Origin: Paramacrobiotus metropolitanus
Lineage: Eukaryota; Tardigrada; Eutardigrada; Parachela; Macrobiotidae
NCBI RefSeq assembly: GCF_019649055.1
Contig: NW_026570444.1
Span: 1-64,000 of the forward strand
DNA length: 64,000 bases
Direction of reading: 5' to 3'
Shown: positions 51,353-61,177 of the stretch, piece after piece
Position numbering within the stretch: the stretch's first letter is position 1
How the letters are laid out: each line of letters starts with the position of its first letter
Notes under the pieces: model-generated
The model's input: only the letters and a program-made list of their open reading frames with translations
What the model was told of the DNA's origin: nothing
The model's database searches: none
Position numbers and translations under genes: made by a program

Positions 51353-53394
51353 ATGCGGTATTTATTGGTGGTATTTTTGGGCGTGGTGACCGCGCAGCGC
51401 CCGGCGCCGGGCTCGTTCCCGTGTGAGCCGCGGCTGATGCGGGCCACCGGCACGGACATGGAGGGTCCCTACTACAAGCCCAATTCGCCGTTCGGCCGCG
51501 GCAGTGGCAATCAGCCGACGGTGTGCAGTGAGAACCTGCCCGGCACGCGGTTATATTTAAACGGCACCGTCATGAAGGTCACGCCCGACCAGCCCTGCGG
51601 ATCCCCGATCCGGGCGCTCCTCGACGTCTGGTCGGCGGATGTCAACGGGGCTTATAGTAATATCGCGCCCGAATCCCCGGATTTTGTGAGTATACTGTAA
51701 ATCCGCATTTCCACATTTCTTGAACAACTGTTTTTATATATACCAGTAATTATTTTGTAAAATTTTTTATGTGCCGTGCTTCATGCTTCTTATAAAGTAA
51801 TTTATAGCATTTCTTTTTCGTTTATTTTGTACTATTCTGTGCAGTATTCGCAAATTCTTGTTGATATCTACACGATAATGTTTCTGTTTGCTAATATTTT
51901 TGTGCATTTAAACATTTTTGTATGCATAAATCATTTTAGTTTTTTGGAATTTTTTCGGTTATTGTATGGTTATATGTAGAAAATATTATTTTCTGTTTTT
52001 TTTTTCCTCGTATATGCAGTGTTCGCACATTTTATTTTTTATATATACAAAGTTACTTTTGACTATTTTGTTAGATTTCTGTACTGGAATATTATGCACA
52101 TACAGCAAATATTAATGCGACTTATACGAGTACAATCGTCTGATTTCAGTTCTCCAGTATTTTCGTTGCATAATTTTCTGGCATCTGTCTACATACAGTT
52201 AATTCGCCCTGCGAAGCGTGCTTAAATTAGTAATAATGCATTTAAGTGATAACCATTAAATTTATAACGCAAATAGTAGCAACTATGTAGTGAAAAAAAA
52301 TCATCTAAAATTTGATGGATGAATGAATGATGAGTGTGTAAAGGAATACAAAATAAATGATAAAATGAAATAATAATGAATAATTGCGGTCAGACATGCC
52401 GGTCGCGCTTCACCACGGACGAGCGCGGCAACTACGCCTTCTCCAGTATCCTGCCGGGACGCTACTACGACAGCGGCTGGCGGCCGGCGCATGTCCACTG
52501 GAAGATCACGCCCATCGACGCCAACGGTCAGCCGGTGGGCCGGACCATCACCACGCAGATGTACTTTGTCGGAGGTGCGTTCAAATCGCAAACATCATGT
52601 GCATGAATTACAGAAATGAACTGAAAAGTATATACGAATATCATCAGTGTGTTAAACGGTTTCATTATCAACCGATCTCTTCGAATTTCTGTAAATTCTG
52701 TACACGGACATTGATATAAGGATCGCTTACACCGAACCGCTGATCTAGAATTTTTTAATTTTTAAGTTGATTTCTTAATTCCTTTTCTTTCCTAATTCCT
52801 TTTAAAATTTCTTAAAGATTTCTTAATTCCTTTTTAACGTTTAAAAAATGCTGCAGCCTGGTTCTGTATTAAAGTCACTATAAGAACGAGTCACCCATTT
52901 TAGTAAGTCTATGACGGCAACCGGAAGTTGCGCGCGCAAACGGTTTTCAGAACAATGTATACAAATCATTTAGCTTTAGAATGACATAAATAAAGTATTA
53001 CAAAAAAGTGCTTCGGAGTGCGCGCAAGCGAAAGTTTTAATGTATGTATCCCATTTTCGACGCTATGTACCGGGCCTGGCCATTTTCCTTAAATACACGG
53101 GAAATAAAATTTAATTATGTACGCTATGGTGATAATACAAGGATAATCTTTCGATTATGGCTACGCTGCATGATACCGATTTCTGCTGATTAAGGATAAA
53201 TGCCGATTGAGTAATGACGAAATATTTGCTGTACAGATCAGTACCGGGCGCCCAACGACAGCTGCGAAGCGTGCAACTCCGGTGACTCCAGCATGGTCAC
53301 CCACGTGACGCAGATCCCTGGGGGCGGGACGGCCGGCCGTTGCCGGCTCCTGGCATATCGTCCTCAGCGAATGCGCCGGTTGATTTCAACGTAA
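51353..53394 (+). CDS. Secreted intradiol ring-cleavage dioxygenase (three exons, last one shifted)
   Basis: Exon 1 is 51353-51685 (signal peptide RYLLVVFLGVVTAQ, donor TTTGTGAGT), exon 2 is 52394-52574, exon 3 starts 53237 after GCTGTACAG; phases fit. All four iron ligands of the family are visible: Tyr in EGPYYKPNS, Tyr in PGRYYDSG, and both His in RPAHVHWK. Such non-haem Fe(III) enzymes cleave catechols between the hydroxyls, and animal members are known from mites and tardigrades, probably acquired from fungi. Exon 3 begins DQYRAPNDSCEACNSGD. Near 53335 a one-base shift hides the expected end (GSWHIVLSECAG, TGA at 53381); the raw frame runs to TAA 53392-53394. The 709-bp and 662-bp introns are AT-rich. 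Confidence 0.85.
52890..53105. repeat. MITE-like dispersed repeat in dioxygenase intron 2
   Basis: Contains CCGGAAGTTGCGCGCGCAAA, a CAT..TTAGC..TAGAATG centre and GGAGTGCGCGCAAGCGAAAG. Related copies lie at 36560-36900 (inverted), 54100-54330, 56340-56700 and 58880-59105, and weaker ones at 23650-23800 and 43370-43480. Confidence 0.75.
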
Positions 53395-53642
53395 CCCGGA
53401 GACTACGATTGTTGGACCGATCGCTGTATTGCATTTAAATCTCTACGGATTTTGGATGTTTTTTCAGTGTTTAAAGTTTGATAATTTTAGTTAATGTAAA
53501 TCTGCGCAAGTGTACAGATATGTGTCCTGGCCGCTGCCGATCAATGTATTTTTTCAATATTCAATAATATTATGATAAAGTCAATATGTACCGTAATTCT
53601 GTACGGACCAAGGACTGTAATAACGATGATTGTACGGGTACT

Positions 53643-54076
53643 TACCGTAAAACCCGATATTAACGCCCTGGGCTTTTATTTTTTCGAGAGGTTTGGGAGG
53701 GGGCGCTTAAAACCGCAGGGGGCGTTTATTGCGGGGGGGCGTTTAATATTTCAAAGGAATATCGCGCTTATGATGTTCAAGTTTTAACGAGATTTGTGTG
53801 TTTGGACATTAAAGGAATAATTTTGAAACCAAGACATTTGCTAGAAAATCATGGTTTAACGGGTGTGCTTAAATGGAATTCACCTAAATAATTAAGATGT
53901 ACCATTCAGACTGTAACGACAATGCTCTAAAAAAGCGGGGCGCCGCAATTTATTAGGCGCCCCGGGGCGATAATTTCGGGGGGGCTTCTATTATTTCGAG
54001 AGCTTCGGGAGGGGGCGTTTAAAACCGCACGGGGCGTTAATTTCGGGGGGGGGCGTTAATATCGGGTTTTACGGTA
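53643..54076. mobile_element. 434-bp MITE with 26-bp perfect terminal inverted repeats
   Basis: The left end TACCGTAAAACCCGATATTA and following ACGCCC is the exact complement of the right end (GGGCGTTAATATCGGGTTTT, ACGGTA). Inside are G-runs on the plus strand (GGGAGGGGG, GCGGGGGGG, CGGGGGGGGG), also arranged symmetrically around GGCGC. Confidence 0.9.
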
Positions 54077-54099
54077 ATTCGGTGTTGGGCGAATGTGAA

Positions 54100-54395
54100 T
54101 AAAAAGCTAGAAGGAGGGCTAACATTAATAGCCTTCTCCAAGTCAGGCATGCTTCGCAACCGGATAATGTGCACTCAGGTGGTTCTCACAGCGATGTGTA
54201 CAAATCTATTGGCTACAGAAAATTATCATAAAAAAAGCGGAAAGCTGGTGTTTGGGAGTGCGCGAAAGCGAAAGTTTTCGGGAATGTACGTAATGAATTG
54301 CAGTTTTGTGGTGGGCCTACACATGTACAAGTACGTGTACCGGTACATATGTACATGTACGGCCGTGTGTACATGTACCGGCGCACCTCCCTTAA
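54100..54395. repeat. Dispersed MITE-like repeat copy and GTACATGT palindromes
   Basis: Matches the 52890-53105 repeat (GGAGTGCGCGAAAGCGAAAG at 54256). 54320-54380 is rich in ACATGTAC and CCGGTACATATG palindromes. Confidence 0.65.
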
Positions 54396-54398
54396 AAC

Positions 54399-54464
54399 AA
54401 CACACAGTAGTGCCTTTCCTTTGGCTGGTACAACTGTTCCAAGAAATCACTACGAGCGCAAAAA
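54399..54464 (+). repeat. 66-bp perfect direct repeat, left copy
   Basis: Identical base for base to 55076-55141 and flanks the recombinase remnant. Its end forms a hairpin with the inserted sequence (AATCACTACGA at 54445, TCGTAGTGATT at 54473). Confidence 0.95.
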
Positions 54465-55075
54465 GATTTAATCGTAGTGATTAATGATTCTCAGTTGGCA
54501 TCATATGATAAGGTTTTGTTCTGGGCAGCTTGTAATGCCGCATTCTTTGGCTTTCTTCGCCCTGGGGAGTTTACTGCTTCTAGCACACACACGTTTTGCG
54601 CATCTCGCACTCTCTTGCTCTGTGATGTCTTCTTTCATGGGAGTTCGGTGATTGTAAACATAAAAAGATCAAAAACAGATCAATTTTCTCGCGGGTCGGT
54701 GCTGTCTCTCTCAGCTACTAAACGCTCTGTTTGCCCGTATCGCGCTATCTTCAGATTCTGGGCACTGCGTCGTGGTAATGGCTTCTCGGAGAATTATCCA
54801 CTGTTTACTTATCTCGACGGTTCCTTTCTGTCTCGGGCTCGTTTTGCCGCTATCCTTAAATCGGTGTTGCACGGTATCCCATCGGCTCGGCACTATACGC
54901 CGCATAGCTTTCGTATCGATGCGGCTACTGCCGCTTCCGAGCTTGGTTGCTCTACGGGCCAGATTAAGCTTGCTGGTCGCTGAACGAGCCACGCGTTTTC
55001 CCGGTATATCCGGTCGGCTCGCCCTGTGGAAGTACCAAATAAAGTTCATTTCCGGTCCGCACCCGGCGCTGCCTT
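54465..55075 (+). pseudogene. Tyrosine recombinase, truncated, Trp-to-stop
   Basis: From 54477 an open frame of 168 codons holds the catalytic half of a tyrosine recombinase: Arg I in FFGFLRPGEF, Lys in KRSKTDQF, and the H-x-x-R box HYTPHSFRIDAATAA. It then reads KLAGR followed by TGA (54981-54983), where family members have Trp, and continues in frame as SHAFSRYIRSARP, with the nucleophilic Tyr. Recombinases of this type occur in DIRS, Ngaro and Crypton-like elements. The N-terminal SAM-like domain and any reverse transcriptase are missing. Flanking 66-bp direct repeats bound it exactly. Confidence 0.85.
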
Positions 55076-55141
55076 AACACACAGTAGTGCCTTTCCTTTG
55101 GCTGGTACAACTGTTCCAAGAAATCACTACGAGCGCAAAAA
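55076..55141 (+). repeat. 66-bp perfect direct repeat, right copy
   Basis: Identical to 54399-54464, offset 677 bp. Either an unusually long target duplication or the paired repeats of the element. Confidence 0.95.
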
Positions 55142-55254
55142 TAGACAGAGGCGAACGAAGTGCTTAATTAGAAATACCTAACGTTCTCCCAGGTGGACCG
55201 GAGCACTGAGCAGGAATTCCGGCTGCCAGAAAACGCGTACATTTAGCGTTACTG

Positions 55255-55965
55255 ATGACGTTGCAGTGAGGGCGCGTGCCATTGTAAATCGCACTGACTA
55301 TTCCCAGTCGGCACCATTAACAATAGCGCGCGCCAGTCGGGATCTGTACAGCGGAGCCCGCTCCCGCGGCTGGCAGTTTTTGTAGTGGTTATGGTCAATG
55401 GCCAGCTCGCCATCTGCACGCGGTGAAATAACGCGTTAACTCTGTCCAGCTAAATGGCAACGGAAGGAGCGGACCTCCCGGGAAACAGTCAACGGAAAAT
55501 CCATAAAAATGGATACGTGCGCTGTTGACAGGGAGTTGGCAGTGTGGAATAAGTTACCAGCAGATCTTCATAGCAGGTATTGTCTACAGTGCTCTGTGCA
55601 TTATACCCGCCATAAGAGCTGCCGGTTCCGTAATACGACGGAGAGGCTGCAATCGCCTGAACACACAGATGCCATTCATGACGTCGTCACGGTCACCGTT
55701 AGAAGGGGAATTTGGAAAGGTCAGAAAAGCGAAATACTCGCGAGCTGCAGATGAATGAATGCAGTCCTTCATCGAGCCTCCAGGCGCTCATATACGCCGC
55801 AGACGCACACCGGCCGATTAACTCAGCAATCAGCAATATGTACACCCCGAGAAAGATATCGCTGCTACAAGATTCGCACCCAACCTGACAGGCTCGTGGC
55901 GTACTTTGCCCGCTAGACATCAATCCGATCAGTGTTAAACAATGCCGCAATTGTATTTAAATATC
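55255..55965. repeat. Duplicated segment related to 57590-58275
   Basis: Shared anchors include ACCATTAACAATAGCGCGCG / ACCGTTAACAATAGCGCACG, AAGGAGCGGAC / AAAGAGCGGAC, GTGCGCTGTTGACAG / GTGTGCTGTTAG and, near the right end, CCGCTAGACATCA. The minus strand has a short hydrophobic ORF in each copy (SDIFLGVYILLIAELIG here), perhaps a remnant of a membrane protein gene, but no family is recognisable. Confidence 0.6.
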
Positions 55966-56335
55966 GCGAGCGCTGATCAAATCGGCTGATACCACCAGCA
56001 TAAAGTCGCGGAAATTCGTGGGAATTGATTTTTCTTTTAGACATATTCTTATTATTCTAAAGTGTGTAGTAAGTATATTACATGTAGCATTAACATAGGA
56101 CAACGGCCCCTTTCTTTGCAGCACACATTACGCTGTCAAGCAAATAACGGTCAAACTCTTTAAAAAATTCATTTAACACGTACATATTTAATTTTTAAAG
56201 TAATCTGCAGAAGAGAACTTGGAATTTTTTTAGGGTAGTTCACTTATTTGCTTTAAATTGAGTAGTACGTACTACGTACGTCAGTATACCTACGTAAGTT
56301 TTTGCGTTGCTTTATTACATTGCTTAACCAAATGA
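55966..56335. other. Intergenic, nothing recognised
   Basis: AT-rich; no exon or repeat identified. Confidence 0.4.
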
Positions 56336-56339
56336 TTGG

Positions 56340-56700
56340 TATACACTGGCGTGAAAACTCTTTGTACGCGTTACATCCGGTTGGGAAGTTGCGGCAGTCA
56401 GAATACTCCATCAAATTTAATTGCAATTAGGTGTAGCAAAAGTCTCACTATGTACCGCTCTTCTCCACATTTTACACATACATGCACGTAAGTATGACTG
56501 TGTTTCAGGATCGTCCTCACACCGAACTGAGGTTTTAGGTTTTTTTTTCAACTTTAAATGCATTTCAAACATTTTAAAGTTATGTAATTTTAAAACTGGA
56601 GAAAAACTGACGCAACTGTGAACCGATGAAAGAACGAGTTGTGCACGCATACGAATTTGGTACCATGTACCGGGTGACTTCCCTTACAGTTAATACCAGG
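56340..56700. repeat. Dispersed MITE-like repeat copy
   Basis: Diverged copy of the 52890-53105 repeat (TTACATCCGGTTGGGAAGTT, GTACCATGTACCGGGTGACT), in the same position relative to the duplicated dioxygenase exon. Confidence 0.55.
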
Positions 56701-56714
56701 AAACATAATTATTA

Positions 56715-57000
56715 ATACCAGGAAACTCCGGTGATAACAGAATAATCTTGTGTATTGTGGCTACGCAGCATATTAACGATTTCCGCTGATGGTGGATAAA
56801 TGCCGGTTTAGTAATGACGAAATATTTGCTGTACAGATCAGTACCGAGCGCCCAACGACAGTTGCGAAGCGTGCAACTCCGGCGACTCGAGCATGGTCAC
56901 CCACGTGAACGCAGATCCCCGCGGGCGGGGGCCGGCCGGCCGTCTCCGGCTCCTGGCATATCGTCCTCAGCGAATGCGGCCGGTTAAATGGCGCCGGTAG
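56715..57000 (+). pseudogene. Duplicate of the dioxygenase terminal exon
   Basis: 56837-57000 repeats 53237-53394 at about 90 percent identity (DQYRAPNDSCEACNSGDSS), with the preceding 120 bp of intron and acceptor GCTGTACAG also copied. An extra A near 56908 shifts the raw frame to TAG at 56998; in the family frame it would read SGSWHIVLSECG and on. It could be an alternative last exon or a dead copy; the rest of the gene is not duplicated. Confidence 0.8.
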
Positions 57001-57585
57001 CCCGGGGACGGCGATTTTTGAATCGATTTCAATTAGTTCGCTGTATTACATTGAAATCTACTGTACGTACAGAGTATATTTAATACGGTGGTTACCGTAA
57101 TAAGCAGCATAATAAGGGTGATTGTGCTTAGTGTGATGTGGGGGGCATGTGAATAAATATTGGATAATAGCCTTTTTTATTACAGTAAGTCGTCACACGA
57201 TCCGGCATGCATAAAACAACATAACTACAGCTGGCATAAAACAATTTATTTCACCAAAATACGTACCTATCTGCTCGACACACCATTACCAGATGCCATG
57301 GATACTTCGTGATACGTCTTAACGTACGCATAGTGCGCCAGCAAATTAAATGTTTTTCTTTGCCACAACCAAAGACCGTTTTGTCCACTGTACTAATTAA
57401 GACATTATGCGGTAGCCAAACGACTTATTTGCTACATGGATTTGAAAAGCGTAAAGGTGCGCGAAACCTCCGTTACTCTCAACTCCTGACGTTGTGTTGT
57501 ACAACCTACAACGTACCTAATAAAGAGAACTATCAATGTAAGCAAAGGAAGCCCGTAATTAAGCAGCCATAAACAGATGCTGTGG
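57001..57585. other. Intergenic, nothing recognised
   Basis: No supported gene; short ORFs only. Confidence 0.4.
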
Positions 57586-57589
57586 CGGG

Positions 57590-58275
57590 TCAGCAACGTT
57601 GATCCTGATGTTTCGAAGGCGCGGGAGATTGTGCACGGGAACAACTGTTGCACGTCGTAACCGTTAACAATAGCGCACGCCCATCGGAGCTGTTTCCCAG
57701 CGGGAAGCGATTCCAGCGGCCGGTGGTATTTCCAACGGGTGCGTCGCCATCTGGTGCAATGACGTGTACATCCTCAAACAAAATTACTACGGAAAGAGCG
57801 GACAATCCAGGAAGTAGGCAAGGGACAATCTAACACGTGTGCTGTTAGCGGAGTAAGGGATACACCCATGGGCCGGCAGCAGCAGCCTCCTTTATGGCTG
57901 CAGTACTTTATGCTGTACGTGCTGTACTCTATAAACAAGTGCGGCCATAAAGGACGCCGCCGTCCGGTAGCCATCCTGCTTTATACATTTTCGGCGCTCG
58001 CCCCACCTGGACACACACAGTGACTAGCGTTAGAATTACAGGGGAAACGGGAAAGGTAATTAAGAAAAGCAGAACACTCGCTAGTGGCAAAACTAACGAA
58101 TGCACAGCTGGATCGAGTATCCATTCTCTTTTATACGCCTTGCACAAATTCTCAGCAGCCGGCCACGAAAGAACCCAACACATCCACGCGCCACGGCGGA
58201 TCCCATAAGCACAACTGCACCCGCCATTCTTGGCAGGTTATGCCGTATGCTGACCGCTAGACATCACAGTATCTG
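57590..58275. repeat. Duplicated segment related to 55255-55965
   Basis: The partner of 55255-55965. Its minus-strand ORF (58183-57929) has a hydrophobic stretch VLLFLITFPVSPVILTLVTV at the equivalent place, supporting a decayed membrane protein exon, family unknown. Confidence 0.6.
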
Positions 58276-58875
58276 ATCAATACACCAACAATTCCGCAAT
58301 TGTATTCCAATGTCATCAGCAATTATATCACACAAGTTGATCCTGATACAATCAAACTAAAGCCCATAAAATATTTGGATAGTGAATCTGATAACTGATT
58401 ATGTAACGTACCGTTACATAATCAGTAATCAATAATCAGTGTTAATTAATTAACACTGGCACAAACTGATAAACGCCGCACTTCGGTGTTATAATATTAT
58501 TATTAAGAAATCTGACTGAAATTCGCTCCCATCGGCGCTGTCATTCATGATCGATGCCGTATTTCCTCGTTGGATTTCGCGGTGCTGATCCGCTGGTGAA
58601 AATATTCCGTGGCTGGAATATTCGTTTTTGACGCTTTCCGGCCAGACGCCTTTTTGCATGGTTTTTTTATTCTTATGACCTACGGTGCAAACGATGGCGC
58701 AAAACCGTTAAAATGTAAACAAAATAAAAAAAAACTCATTAAAAGTCTCTATCCAAAACAATAAACACACTCTTTGTTCTCGCGTGTTTAAAAGGTAAAG
58801 TGCTCAATACAGCAGTAGAACGCGCTTGCTCCTTGTCAACTCGCGAATTTTAAGGCCCATAAACCGTAACATTTG
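58276..58875. other. Intergenic with short AT palindromes
   Basis: 58395-58435 contains TAACTGATTATGTAACG and its inverse (a hairpin around GTACC), and TAATTAATTAAC follows. No gene seen. Confidence 0.5.
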
Positions 58876-58879
58876 GCTT

Positions 58880-59105
58880 ATGGGATCAGTTTTCTTACAG
58901 CCAAAACTCCAGAAACGGATGTTGCGCGCACAAACGGTTTTTATTATGCCTATATACGGGCATACAGATCATCTGCCTACCGAATGTCATAAAACAAAGC
59001 ACAGAAAGTGTTTCGGAATGTGCGAAAGGGAACGTTTTCGTGCATGTACACGATTTTGGTACCATGTACCGGGCAAAGTCCCTTAAAAGCTGAGCCGAAT
59101 ACACC
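58880..59105. repeat. Dispersed MITE-like repeat copy
   Basis: Well preserved: ACGGATGTTGCGCGCACAAA, GTCATAAAACAAAGCACAGA, GTGTTTCGGAATGTGCGAAA, TTGGTACCATGTACCGGG. Confidence 0.75.
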
Positions 59106-60015
59106 CAACGTTTCTACCAACTAACGCATGAAAAAAAATAAGTAATGATTACGTAGACATGCCATCACCATGCCACGTAACCATGCCACGTAGACATGCC
59201 ATCATGATTATGCCATTTTGTGGGGGTTGAGCGCATTTACATATTATTCAAAGTACATTTTCATATTTTTCTTTATCTGTACTCGGCGTTGTACAATAAA
59301 TAGGTAGATCCATCTGTTAAGTTACGCACTACAGAAATACCGGTCGCGTTAGCTCGACCAGTTGCGGTTTAGGTAAGGAATTCAGGTTAATAAACTACCG
59401 TAGGAGTATGGAAATATTTGGTAGAATTTCGTGCAAATACTGCGTACTCGCATAACCTCATAAGTACGTATTTGAAAAGGTAGAACTAAATTAATTACAG
59501 AGGTATCGGCGCCGATGCGCGGGGCCAGCTTCAGAAAGGTTTATTAAGCGCCGAAACAACAAAATAAGAATATCTCGATGCTGGATATGAGTTTAATTAG
59601 ACGATATTTTGGTATGTTTAGAAATATTTTAATTTTTAATTAGAAACTTTAAAAAAATTCAGAATCAAAATTACGTTTAAAATAAAAAGCACATAGTTAC
59701 AAAGACTCTTTTAGAACTTTATAAGCACATAGTCATATAGATCTTTCTACAGCTTTCTGAAATTTAGAAGATCACAGTACGAAATTTCAAAGAAATGCGT
59801 GTGAACCTCAGACTAATCGAACTTTTTTTCAAAGCCACTGGCGACGAACCTCCATGTTACAAGCTGTTTTTTTTAAAAGCGATAATCCCTTCAGAAGTTA
59901 AATGTCAAATCAGGAGTCAAAATCCTTGAGAAAATGACGTAGCAATTTCAGAATCTATATACAAATTATATACAAATTATGGTTTGGAGCTGTACCTTTT
60001 GGTGATTGTTTCTAC
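59106..60015. other. Intergenic; short CATGCCACGTA tandem at 59160-59220
   Basis: Three to four copies of an ACCATGCCACGTAGACATG-like unit; the rest is AT-rich without exons. Confidence 0.5.
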
Positions 60016-60309
60016 GTGCGATATGAACCCGTTACTGCCGCTGATTCTATTGCAGGAAATACACGACATGCTGATCGCATGTCCCGTCATCCGTACCCGA
60101 TTGAACCAGCAAAGACGACCTTCTGTGGAACAACTGTGGCTGCAAGCGAAGAATCGTTCGCAAGTTGGACTGCCAAACTGTGGAACGAACTGGATTTGGA
60201 TGCATCAGCTTATCGCTCTGTGTTGACCTTTCAGAAAGCCCTCGACGAAGTTCAGTGGAAAGACGTTCAGTGGATCAGGGATAATTTTTCAAAGGAATTT
60301 TTTTCGTAA
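60016..60309 (+). pseudogene. C-terminal tail of a retrotransposon polyprotein
   Basis: The 97-codon frame contains FASWTAKLWNELDLDASAY followed by SVLTFQKAL, the F-x(5-6)-LWN-x-L...S...F(K/Q)xxL signature that ends many non-LTR retrotransposon ORF2 proteins. Nothing upstream matches a reverse transcriptase, so it is a 5'-truncated remnant. A host exon cannot be excluded. Confidence 0.5.
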
Positions 60310-60979
60310 CTTATTACACATTTTATCGTAGCTTTTATTGCACAATGTTTCAGTTCTACTTTTGCGTACCGGTTAATATTGTTTTCAGCGTTATTGTTGG
60401 TGTTTTTTCTTGAATTGTCTATAGGTCTTGATTAGGAGCGATTCCTTGTACCTGTAGACATTAAGCAATAAACCCTAAACCCTATAGCGGATATATATGT
60501 ACAGTATACGTATACCCTTTAGATACTGTATACGAGTATTTATTGGAAATAACAAAAAACAAAATAAGAATAAAACTGGTAAAACTAATGAGGCGTAATA
60601 AGAAAACAAAATAAATCATTAAACCGGTACCCACCGCATGGACATATCGACGTCGGCGCAGCATTTAATGTGATTGATGATTTGTCTGTCAAATTCCTGT
60701 CAAATTTTGCTGATGATATTATTGAAGACAGGTAAGTAAGTATTATTTTATCGAAATTTCCAACACAGTGCTATAAAGTACTTAACTAATTTAACTGTGC
60801 GAATGTACAGTGCACAGTGGCCCTGAAAGCAGCCACCTGGCAACCGGAAATCGCAAAGAAACTGCACTCATTAGAAATTACTATGAGCTCACTAATACGA
60901 GTACATCATTTGCAGAACATCCGTGCAAGTTTTTTTCATTTCCCGTTGTCTTGTGGAATCTGACGAGCGCTGCTTGCAG
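60310..60979. other. Intergenic or intron, nothing recognised
   Basis: Ends in a pyrimidine tract and TGCTTGCAG acceptor for the following exon. Confidence 0.4.
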
Positions 60980-61177
60980 TGGCATCATCAGCCTGCGGAC
61001 CAGTACCAGCCACGCTTCGCGCGCCAGATGGCGCCGCAGCAGGCCTACGCCGAGGACTCCGCCTACGGATACGGATATGGGCGGGGCATGCCCGCGCCGG
61101 ACAGCCCCTCCGCGATGGCCGGGGAGCGCAGCAAGCGCGCCTCCTACCATGTGATACCTGGTGCCCGACACGGATGA
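60980..61177 (+). CDS. Terminal exon of an unknown protein with dibasic site and Gly-stop
   Basis: After TTTTTTCATTTCCCGTTG and TGCTTGCAG, an open exon of 65 codons is markedly GC-rich like the ENTPD and dioxygenase exons. It encodes a Gln/Tyr/Pro-rich tail (QYQPRFARQMAPQQAYAED, YGYGYGRGMP) and ends RSKR, then ASYHVIPGARHG and stop. KR followed by a short peptide ending in Gly is the layout of an amidated neuropeptide, but only one such site is seen, and a cytoplasmic tail of a membrane protein is an equal alternative. Upstream exons were not found. Confidence 0.4.
   Translation, partial: WHHQPADQYQPRFARQMAPQQAYAEDSAYGYGYGRGMPAPDSPSAMAGERSKRASYHVIPGARHG

Noticed and set aside
54981-54983. 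TGA in the recombinase read as selenocysteine or programmed readthrough
   Set aside because: Family members have tryptophan here; a G-to-A change is simpler and the gene is truncated anyway.
60468-60482. AACCCTAAACCCTA as a telomere repeat
   Set aside because: Only two units, within ordinary AT-rich sequence.
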